From Deltaproteobacteria bacterium (lineage in GTDB: Bacteria > Myxococcota > UBA796 > SXON01), in NCBI GenBank assembly GCA_947483545.1, contig CANKNP010000350.1:1-5154 (forward strand): 5,154 bases of DNA. Direction: 5' to 3'. The position numbers and the translations under genes are program-made. Below the pieces are notes generated by a model that saw nothing but the letters and a program-made list of their open reading frames with translations, had not been told where the DNA came from and ran no database searches. Shown one piece after another: positions 1 through 5,154 of the stretch (the first letter of the stretch is position 1; each line of letters opens with the position of its first letter).

Positions 1-1
1 A

Positions 2-1354
2 CCAATCCAGGACGCCGACTCTCAGACGTTGATGCGCCTCTTTCACACGCTGAAGGGCATGAGCGCGACGATGGGTTTTGAGGCCATGACGCTCCTTGCG
101 CATGTCTTGGAGGACGTGTTTGAGGCCGTCCGGCAACACCGTGTGCCCGGCGATGCGCCCGCGCTCCAACTCGCGCGCGACGGGCTGGAGATCTTCAGCC
201 GGCAAATCGACCAGGTGGTGATCGGCGAGGAGCCCTCCCCCGCGACGGCGCTTGAGCATCGGGCCCGCGCTTTCCTACGCACCTCCGGCACCACCGCGTT
301 CACGCTGCTGCTGCCCGCAGCCGAGGCAGAGGCCGACGGCACCGAGCGCCCCCGCGGCGCCAGCGCGTCGGACGCGCTGACCGAGGTGCTGGCCGCATCG
401 ACGCGCCTGAAAGCGCTCCTGCCAGATGACGACCGCGTGCGCGTGGAGGTGGAACGCGTGCATTCGGCCGCCCGCCGGCTCTACGCAGCCCTCGCCGAGC
501 TGCGGCAGGTCGCGTTCGAGTCCGTGGTCCCGCCGCTGCGGCGCCGCGTGCGCTCAGTCGCCGCGCTGTACATGAAAGAGGTCCGGCTCGACGTCCGCGG
601 GGAAGGAACGCTCGTAGATCCCGTCTTGTTGTCTGCGTTGCAAGGCACGTTCGTCCACATGGTGACCAACGCGATCATCCACGGGATCGAGTCGCCGGAC
701 GAGCGGGAGGCCTCGGGAAAGCCAAGGATCGGGCTGCTCCAGCTCACGACGGAGCGAAACGGGGGGGATATCTCGATCATCTTCACCGATGACGGCCGCG
801 GCTTCGACACGGAGGCCCTGTGCTTCGCCGCGGGGGTGGACCGGGGGGACCCAGTGGAGCTCGCGATGCGGCCGGGGGTCTCCACGGCGGCGGCAGTGGG
901 CATCCACGCGGGCCGAGGGCAGGGCCTGGGCGCGGTGCGGGCGACGATCGAGGCGCAAGGCGGACGAATGACAGTCACGACGATCGCGGGGCGGGGGACA
1001 CGGTTTCGGTTGGACCTCCCAGGGAAGGTGGAGCTGCGCGAGCTCACGCTCATCCAACTCGACGGGTTCACCTTCGCGATTCCGTCCCGCGCGCTGGAGG
1101 ACACCCCCCCCGCAGCGACCACCGGGCCGGCCAGCCTCTACCTCCGCGACGGTCGCCGTCTCGCCGTCGAACGCCTGCTCGGCACGGTCGAGGCCCTGGT
1201 CAGCCCCCCGCCGTTCCCGATCAGCCGCCTCCCTCAGGTCACCGGCTCCACGATCGCACCCGATGGCAGCGTGCTCTTCGTGCTCGACGCCTCGAGCCTC
1301 GCGACCGGGGTCGCAGGATCCACGCCGGGGCTGCCGTACTACGGGGTGAACTGA
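2..1354 (+). CDS. CheA-like chemotaxis-type histidine kinase, 5' truncated by window edge
   Basis: Cytoplasmic two-component kinase that would autophosphorylate a His in its Hpt domain and pass the phosphate to a response regulator not seen here. The frame is open to the left edge, so the true start lies outside; numbering counts from the codon at base 2 (450 visible residues). Residues 11-25 hold the Hpt H-box (FHTLKGMSATMGF) with phospho-acceptor His15. After a short Ala/Glu-rich linker and two weak helices (about 117-180), the HATPase domain carries the N-box (H219, N223, H227 in HMVTNAIIHG), G1 DDGRGFD (263-269), F-box-like PGVST (291-295) and G2 GRGQGLGAV (304-312). A CheW-like P5 domain follows from about 345. 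The dimerisation hairpin, ATP lid and P5 all look shorter than in textbook CheA, and no P2 domain is evident. The set and order of motifs make CheA-family membership firm; which pathway it serves (taxis, motility or other) cannot be told from this window. Confidence 0.9.
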   Translation, partial: PIQDADSQTLMRLFHTLKGMSATMGFEAMTLLAHVLEDVFEAVRQHRVPGDAPALQLARDGLEIFSRQIDQVVIGEEPSPATALEHRARAFLRTSGTTAFTLLLPAAEAEADGTERPRGASASDALTEVLAASTRLKALLPDDDRVRVEVERVHSAARRLYAALAELRQVAFESVVPPLRRRVRSVAALYMKEVRLDVRGEGTLVDPVLLSALQGTFVHMVTNAIIHGIESPDEREASGKPRIGLLQLTTERNGGDISIIFTDDGRGFDTEALCFAAGVDRGDPVELAMRPGVSTAAAVGIHAGRGQGLGAVRATIEAQGGRMTVTTIAGRGTRFRLDLPGKVELRELTLIQLDGFTFAIPSRALEDTPPAATTGPASLYLRDGRRLAVERLLGTVEALVSPPPFPISRLPQVTGSTIAPDGSVLFVLDASSLATGVAGSTPGLPYYGVN

Positions 1355-1364
1355 AGGTTCATCG

Positions 1365-1410
1365 CGGGGGGCCGTAGGCCGTAGCCCGAAGCCTCCAGCC
1401 TCCTCCCCCG
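1365..1410. repeat. Degenerate heptamer tandem repeat inside an imperfect inverted repeat
   Basis: Between the kinase and the dehydrogenase, GCC recurs at 1371, 1378, 1384, 1391 and 1398, giving five near-heptamers: GCCGTAG, GCCGTA, GCCCGAA, GCCTCCA, GCCTCCT. Two exact tandem pairs can be read: GGCCGTA-like units over about 1370-1383 and AGCCTCC twice at 1390-1403. The flanks CGGGGG (1365-1370) and CCCCCG (1405-1410) are reverse complements, and AGGC (1376-1379) can pair with GCCT (1391-1394), so the RNA could fold into an interrupted hairpin after the kinase stop codon. No T-run follows, so it is not a standard intrinsic terminator. The repeat pattern is seen directly; any role in termination or mRNA stability is inference. 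Confidence 0.5.
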
Positions 1411-1489
1411 GATATACAGCGGCGTTCCACGGCCCGACCTGGAGCCCAGGCTAACGGGTCCAAGCCGCCCATTTTCCCTGGATGAACGC

Positions 1490-2647
1490 ATGAAAGCAGT
1501 GGTCATGAGCGCCGAGTGGTCCCCGCGCGCCGGGTACGTCGTCTCTCCCCGCGAGATCGCCTCGGGCAAGGCCACGATGGCCTCGCAGGTCTATCGAAAG
1601 CCCGTTTTCCAATGGGAGGACGTGCCGGACCCGACTCCGGCCCGGGACGAAGTAGTGCTCCGCGTGCGGGCGTGCGGGGTCTGTGGCTCCGACACGCATT
1701 GCTACGAGAGCGATAACGACGGGTACATCCTGTTCTCTGGGCCCGTGCGGATGCCGTGCGTCTGCGGGCATGAGTACACGGCAGAGGTGATCGAGGTCGG
1801 GCCGGACGTAAGGTTCCTGCAACGCGGCGATCTGGTGGCCGCGGAGGGGATGCTGAATTGCGGTGTGTGCGAGGCCTGCCGGATCGGGCGGCCGAACCAG
1901 TGCCCGCACCTCGAGATGGTCGGCTTCTCGGCGCCCGGCGCGTACGCCCCGTACATCGCCGCGAAGGAGCGGTTCCTCTGGAAGATCAATGGGCTCGCGG
2001 AGCGGTACGGCTCCGCGGCTGCGGGCTGCGAGATCGGGGCGCTCGTGGAGCCGATCGCCTGCTCGTACAACGGGATGTTCGTCTCGGCAGGCGGCATGTT
2101 GCCGGGGTCGCACCTTGCGGTGTTTGGCTGCGGACCGATCGGGCTCGGCGCCATCGCGCTGGGGCGGGCGAGCGGGGCGGCGACCATCACGGCGTTCGAG
2201 ACGATGCCAGAGCGCCTGGAGGTGGCCCGCAAGATGGGGGCGGACATCGCCCTGGATCCGCGGACGTGCAAGCCCCACGAGGTGATCCGGGAGCTGACGG
2301 GGGGCTGGGGCGCGGACATGCTGGTGGAAGCGGCGGGCGCCGGACTGCAGACGATGCCGGAGATCGAAAAGTCCTTCGCCCCAGGCGGGAAGATGGTCTA
2401 CCTCGGGCGGACAGGGCTCAAAGCGCCCGTGCTGCTCGACGTCCTGGTGACCCAGGCTGCGGGCATCGTGGGGGCGCGCGGGCACGTCGGCGGCGGCTGC
2501 TTCCCGAACATTCTCCGGATGATGGAGCGGGGGGTGCTCAACGTGGGGCCGATGATCACCACGCGGATGCCGTTCTCCCAGACCCTGGACGCCCTCTTGA
2601 AGAGCACGGACCGCACCGACGGCAAGGTGATGGTTGAATACGGCTGA
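1490..2647 (+). CDS. Zinc-dependent medium-chain dehydrogenase, scyllo-inosose 3-dehydrogenase-like
   Basis: Complete 385-residue soluble NAD(P)-dependent alcohol/polyol dehydrogenase of the medium-chain (MDR) superfamily, expected to oxidise a secondary hydroxyl of a sugar, cyclitol or similar polyol. The catalytic zinc ligands are visible as C65 (ACGVCGSD), H94-E95 (CGHE) and E187 (ALVEP). The structural zinc lobe has all four cysteines: C124, C127, C130 and C138. The Rossmann glycine motif is GCGPIG (213-218), and acidic E237 at the end of the second strand favours NAD over NADP. The N-terminus (MKAV..AEW.PR.. with an insertion before VPDP) and the DGYILF segment (77-82) match my memory of the Thermotoga IolM group (scyllo-inosose 3-dehydrogenase). 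No other inositol gene is in view, so substrate is only suggested. The ATG at 1490 gives the family's usual MKAV start; only a weak CTGGA lies upstream. It stands apart from both neighbours by about 130 bases. Confidence 0.88.
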   Translation: MKAVVMSAEWSPRAGYVVSPREIASGKATMASQVYRKPVFQWEDVPDPTPARDEVVLRVRACGVCGSDTHCYESDNDGYILFSGPVRMPCVCGHEYTAEVIEVGPDVRFLQRGDLVAAEGMLNCGVCEACRIGRPNQCPHLEMVGFSAPGAYAPYIAAKERFLWKINGLAERYGSAAAGCEIGALVEPIACSYNGMFVSAGGMLPGSHLAVFGCGPIGLGAIALGRASGAATITAFETMPERLEVARKMGADIALDPRTCKPHEVIRELTGGWGADMLVEAAGAGLQTMPEIEKSFAPGGKMVYLGRTGLKAPVLLDVLVTQAAGIVGARGHVGGGCFPNILRMMERGVLNVGPMITTRMPFSQTLDALLKSTDRTDGKVMVEYG

Positions 2648-2682
2648 ACCTGGGTAGTTTGCGCCGTCCCTTGACGGACGCA

Positions 2683-2710
2683 TTGACTGGAGGGCTGCCA
2701 CCGTGCTAAT
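2683..2710 (+). promoter_or_regulatory. Sigma-70-like promoter upstream of the Hsp70-family gene
   Basis: TTGACT at 2683-2688 matches five of six -35 consensus bases. GCTAAT at 2705-2710, 16 bases further on, matches four of six -10 bases. A TG at 2704-2705 overlaps the -10 hexamer and does not sit in the standard extended -10 position. A second TTGAC copy lies at 2671-2675, 12 bases upstream of the first. Transcription would begin near 2717, leaving a leader of about 60 bases before the ATG at 2779. This is a sequence match only and GC-rich hosts often use relaxed promoters. Confidence 0.45.
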
Positions 2711-2720
2711 CCAACCCGCA

Positions 2721-2738
2721 CTCCGCCCCCCGGCGGAG
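2721..2738 (+). promoter_or_regulatory. Perfect 7-bp GC-rich hairpin in the Hsp70 leader
   Basis: CTCCGCC (2721-2727) and GGCGGAG (2732-2738) are exact reverse complements around a CCCC loop, placing a strong stem-loop at or near the predicted 5' end of the transcript. There is no following T-run, so termination is unlikely. The left arm can alternatively pair with GCGGAG at 2762-2767 in the ribosome-binding region, so two exclusive folds are possible. The complementarity is seen in the sequence; a regulatory or mRNA-protecting role is inferred. Confidence 0.5.
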
Positions 2739-2761
2739 GACTGCTGCTCGCCCGCCTCGCC

Positions 2762-2775
2762 GCGGAGAAAAAGGA
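2762..2775 (+). promoter_or_regulatory. Ribosome-binding region of the Hsp70-family gene
   Basis: Two purine-rich candidates precede the ATG at 2779: GGAG at 2764-2767 (11 bases away) and AAGGA at 2771-2775 (3 bases away). Neither has ideal spacing, and the A-rich run between them would stay unpaired. GCGGAG at 2762-2767 is complementary to the hairpin arm at 2721-2726, and GCGG (2762-2765) also to CCGC at 2752-2755. Confidence 0.55.
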
Positions 2776-2778
2776 TCC

Positions 2779-4698
2779 ATGGGCAAAGCCATCGGTATCG
2801 ATCTCGGAACCACGAACTCTTGCGCGGCAATCGTTGAGAACGGCAAGCCCCGGGTCATCACCTACAAGGGCGGCGCCTCGACGATCCCTTCGGTGTTCGC
2901 CATCAACGAGAAGGGCGAACGCTTGGTCGGGCAGGACGCGAAGCGCCAGGCCCAGCTCAACCCGACGAACACGGTCGCGGCCGCCAAGCGGCTGATCGGG
3001 CGGAACTTCCACTCGAAGACCATCGAAAAGATCCGCCAGGTCTTCACCTACGAGCTGGTCGAAGGGGAGAGCTCGGAGGTCCTGATCAAAGTCCGTGATC
3101 AGGTCTTCACGTTGGAGCAAATCTCTGCGGCGATCCTTCGGAAGATCAAAGAGGTGGCGGAGGACGCGCTCGGCGCGGAGGTCGATCAGGCGGTCATCAC
3201 GGTTCCGGCGTACTTCAACGACCGGCAGCGCCAGGCCGTGCGGACCGCTGGAAAGCTCGCGAGCCTCAAGGTGCTTCGGGTCTTGAACGAGCCCACGGCG
3301 GCCGCGTTGGCGTACGGGCTGGGCCGAAACCTGAACCAGCGCATCGCGGTCTACGACCTTGGCGGCGGCACGTTCGACATCTCTGTGATCGACATCAAGG
3401 GCCGCATCTTCGAGGTCGTGGCGACGGGCGGCGACACGTTCCTGGGCGGCGTGGACTTCGACGATCGCGTCATGCAGTGGGTGCTGGAGACCTTCCACAC
3501 CGCGACGCAGATCGACGTCTCTTTCGACCGCGTGGCCGTGCAGCGCATCCGGGACGCGTCGGAGGCTGCGAAGATCGAGCTCTCCGGGGCGATGCGCACG
3601 CGCATCCACATCCCCTACATCACGAACGGCGAGAACGGTCCCCTCGACATCGACGTCGAGCTCACCCGCGAAAAGCTCGACGAGCTGTGCATGGACCTTG
3701 TCGATCGCACGATCAACAACGTCGATCGCATCCTCAAAGAAGCCGGCAGCAGCAAGGCCCAGATCGATGAGGTGCTGCTCGTCGGCGGACAGTCGCGCAT
3801 GCCGCTTGTGCAGCGCAAAGTCACCGAGTTCATGGGTCGGCCCCCCTCGAAGGGCGTGCACCCGGATGAGGCGGTCGGCATCGGCGCCTCCATCATGGCG
3901 CACTCGTTGGCGGGCGCCTCCGCCGCGGATGAGGTCACGCTCCTCGACGTGTTGCCGATGCCCATCGGCATCAACAAGGTCGATGGGTCGATGCATGTGC
4001 TGTTCCCGAAGAACCAGCCGCTGCCCGACTACAAGACCCGCACGCTGACCACTTCGAAAGACAACCAGCGCTCGATCATGCTGCGGATTTACCAGGGCGA
4101 GGCTCAGCTCTGTGCTGACAACGAGCTGCTGGGCACGTTCGTGTTCTCAGGCATCCGTCCCGCTCCGCGCGGCAAGGTGCAGATCGAGGTGACCTTCCAC
4201 ATCGACTCTGAGGGCATCCTCAACCTGACCGCCCGCGACAAGGGCACCGGCCAGACCGTCGAGAGCACCCTCAAGCTCGGGAAGTCTGGCGGCGTCGAGG
4301 TCGTCGGCGGCAGTTCAGTGCCGACCGCCGCCAAGCGCGAGGACGAGGTTACGCCGATGGCGGATCCGCCGCCCCTACCGCTCACGATGCCGGTCTCGGG
4401 CCTCGCCTCCCAGCTCGGAGCGCCCGAAGTCGATGCCGCGCCGCCGGGCGACGGCGCCGCAACGGTCCGTCCGGGCACACGCGCACCGCCACTGGGAAAC
4501 GCCCAGACGATGCCGGAGCACCGCGCCGACCTGGAGCGCCTCGAGCAGGCGCAGCCCGTCCCGAAGGTCGAAGAGAAGCCGGCGCCCAAGGTCGAGGAGA
4601 AGCCTCCGGCCAAGCCCCCCGCTGCGTTGCCAGCCGTCCAGCCAAGCGTCTGGGCCAGGTTCATGGCTTGGTGCAAGGGCCTTTTCGGCGGCAAGTAA
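2779..4698 (+). CDS. Hsp70/DnaK-family chaperone-like protein lacking the helical lid
   Basis: 639-residue cytoplasmic ATPase of the Hsp70 family. The nucleotide-binding domain (about 1-383) is canonical: IDLGTTNSC (7-15), catalytic K70 in AAAKRLIG, phosphate-2 DLGGGTFD with T198, E171 in [11 protein letters not shown], and [13 protein letters not shown] (333-345). R167 and N170, equivalents of E. coli DnaK residues contacting J-proteins, are kept, so a DnaJ-type partner is plausible. The linker EVTLLDVLP (385-393) deviates slightly from the usual VLLLDVTP. The substrate-binding beta-sandwich follows (about 394-500, with [13 protein letters not shown] and [19 protein letters not shown]). After about 505 no alpha-helical lid is seen; instead there is a Pro/Ala-rich tail with a doubled PKVEEKP unit and a last segment rich in W, F and basic residues (624-639). 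It has its own promoter-like leader and abuts the trmJ-like gene. This is probably a specialised paralogue (compare SglK/StkA-type Hsp70s of myxobacteria) rather than the housekeeping DnaK, as no grpE or dnaJ flanks it. Confidence 0.93.
   Translation: MGKAIGIDLGTTNSCAAIVENGKPRVITYKGGASTIPSVFAINEKGERLVGQDAKRQAQLNPTNTVAAAKRLIGRNFHSKTIEKIRQVFTYELVEGESSEVLIKVRDQVFTLEQISAAILRKIKEVAEDALGAEVDQAVITVPAYFNDRQRQAVRTAGKLASLKVLRVLNEPTAAALAYGLGRNLNQRIAVYDLGGGTFDISVIDIKGRIFEVVATGGDTFLGGVDFDDRVMQWVLETFHTATQIDVSFDRVAVQRIRDASEAAKIELSGAMRTRIHIPYITNGENGPLDIDVELTREKLDELCMDLVDRTINNVDRILKEAGSSKAQIDEVLLVGGQSRMPLVQRKVTEFMGRPPSKGVHPDEAVGIGASIMAHSLAGASAADEVTLLDVLPMPIGINKVDGSMHVLFPKNQPLPDYKTRTLTTSKDNQRSIMLRIYQGEAQLCADNELLGTFVFSGIRPAPRGKVQIEVTFHIDSEGILNLTARDKGTGQTVESTLKLGKSGGVEVVGGSSVPTAAKREDEVTPMADPPPLPLTMPVSGLASQLGAPEVDAAPPGDGAATVRPGTRAPPLGNAQTMPEHRADLERLEQAQPVPKVEEKPAPKVEEKPPAKPPAALPAVQPSVWARFMAWCKGLFGGK
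4561..4608 (+). repeat. Two-copy 24-base in-frame repeat encoding PKVEEKP-A/P
   Basis: Within the Hsp70 tail, two adjacent 24-base units (4561-4584 and 4585-4608) encode PKVEEKPA and PKVEEKPP. They differ mostly at synonymous third positions, so the duplication is not very recent or the peptide has been kept. The unit is a charged, proline-punctuated spacer of the sort used to extend a C-terminal element from a folded domain. Confidence 0.7.
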
Positions 4699-5154
4699 GT
4701 GCCGGAGACGGTGGATAAGCGCCTCGGGGCGGTCCGCTTCGTGCTGGTCTCCCCCCTTCAATCCGGAAACGTCGGCAGCGTTGCGCGGGCGATGAAGAAC
4801 ATGGGCGTGGACGACCTCGCTGTGGTCGCGCCGCGCGCGCTCGACATGGACCGGGCGCGCTGGATGGCGCCGGGGGCAACGGATGTGCTCGACCGGGCGC
4901 AGTACTGCCGCTCAGTCGCCGAAGCCGTCGCCGGGTGCCGAAAGGTATACGCCACAACGGCGCGGGATCGACACAACCGCTGGCCCGCGTTCGAGCCGGC
5001 GGGCTTCGCGGGGGATGCGCTGGCCGTCACCGCTGGCGGGGAGCGCATCGCTGTGTTGTTCGGGCCAGAGGACGCCGGGTTGGGGAACGAAGCGCTCGTC
5101 CATGCGCATGCGCTGATCCACATCCCGACGGACGTACACGCGTCCCTGAACGTG
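4699..5154 (+). CDS. trmJ: tRNA (cytidine/uridine-2'-O-)-methyltransferase, TrmJ/SpoU family, 3' truncated
   Basis: SAM-dependent SPOUT-fold enzyme; TrmJ methylates the 2'-O of the nucleotide at position 32 in the anticodon loop of certain tRNAs. The 152 visible residues have all three family motifs: motif 1 [15 protein letters not shown] (27-41), motif 2 [14 protein letters not shown] (118-131) and motif 3 [11 protein letters not shown] (142-152), the last reaching the window edge. Between them the segments [16 protein letters not shown] and TARDR resemble TrmJ rather than TrmL or TrmH. The frame has no stop within the window, so the C-terminal part of TrmJ is unseen. GTG at 4699 follows the Hsp70 TAA with no gap. 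An alternative GTG at 4711 has GGAG three bases upstream; the beta-1 strand RFVLV begins soon after, so later starts are unlikely. The abutting arrangement implies co-transcription and perhaps translational coupling with the Hsp70-like gene. Confidence 0.85.
   Translation, partial: MPETVDKRLGAVRFVLVSPLQSGNVGSVARAMKNMGVDDLAVVAPRALDMDRARWMAPGATDVLDRAQYCRSVAEAVAGCRKVYATTARDRHNRWPAFEPAGFAGDALAVTAGGERIAVLFGPEDAGLGNEALVHAHALIHIPTDVHASLNV

Noticed and set aside
1411..1418. TATACA at 1413-1418 as a -10 box for the dehydrogenase gene.
   Set aside because: No acceptable -35 hexamer lies at 16-18 bases upstream, where the heptamer repeat sits.
1482..1493. Three-codon frame ATG-AAC-GCA-TGA overlapping the dehydrogenase start as a leader peptide.
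   Set aside because: It is too short to support, lacks a ribosome-binding site and is expected by chance.
2664..2677. Hairpin CCGTC-CCTT-GACGG after the dehydrogenase stop, considered as a terminator.
   Set aside because: The stem is only 5 bp and no T-run follows; it also overlaps the upstream TTGAC copy, so it could equally be chance.
2683..2709. Possible CIRCE (HrcA) operator: GTGCTAA at 2703-2709 matches seven bases of the right half-site.
   Set aside because: The left half at the required 9-base spacing (2683-2691) matches only about three of nine bases, so the inverted repeat is absent.
1451..2830. Minus-strand open frame of 459 codons opposite the dehydrogenase.
   Set aside because: It has low-complexity His/Arg/Pro-rich composition, no domain pattern and complete overlap with a well-supported gene, so it is a shadow frame.
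2398..3996. Long minus-strand open frame of 532 codons opposite the dehydrogenase end and the Hsp70 gene.
   Set aside because: It is rich in Arg, His and Asp with no recognisable motif and lies antisense to a clearly conserved Hsp70 coding region; such frames are expected opposite GC-rich genes.

Overview
This is a GC-rich bacterial window with G or C in most third codon positions. All genes lie on the + strand: a CheA-type histidine kinase (cut by the left edge), a zinc-dependent medium-chain dehydrogenase, an Hsp70/DnaK-family protein, and the start of a TrmJ/SpoU-class tRNA 2'-O-methyltransferase (cut by the right edge). The base composition, gene styles and a kinase next to an unorthodox Hsp70 would fit a deltaproteobacterial or myxobacterial relative, or another GC-rich Gram-negative lineage. 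This is a weak inference, because no rRNA or other lineage marker is present.

Layout. Positions 2-1354 hold the compact CheA-like kinase: the end of an Hpt domain with its phospho-acceptor His, a short dimerisation/linker region, an HATPase domain and an abbreviated CheW-like domain. Positions 1355-1489 are non-coding and contain a degenerate heptamer repeat inside a G5/C5-clamped imperfect inverted repeat. Positions 1490-2647 encode a complete dehydrogenase with both zinc sites, similar in overall pattern to scyllo-inosose 3-dehydrogenases. Positions 2648-2778 form a regulatory gap with a sigma-70-like promoter, a perfect 7-bp hairpin and a ribosome-binding region that could pair with the same hairpin arm. 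Positions 2779-4698 encode the Hsp70-family protein. Its ATPase and beta-sandwich domains are intact, but the helical lid is replaced by a Pro/Ala-rich tail ending in a short aromatic, cationic segment. The trmJ-like frame starts directly after the Hsp70 stop codon and runs off the window. No gene-free stretch exceeds about 135 bases.

How they fit together. The Hsp70-like gene and the trmJ-like gene are very likely co-transcribed from the promoter near 2683-2710. The kinase and the dehydrogenase are separated by gaps of more than 130 bases and look like separate or loosely linked units. I see no mobile element, CRISPR array, toxin-antitoxin pair or defence island. The least ordinary items are the lidless, tail-modified Hsp70, its structured leader and the pared-down CheA. 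I do not see clear evidence of an entirely new system.
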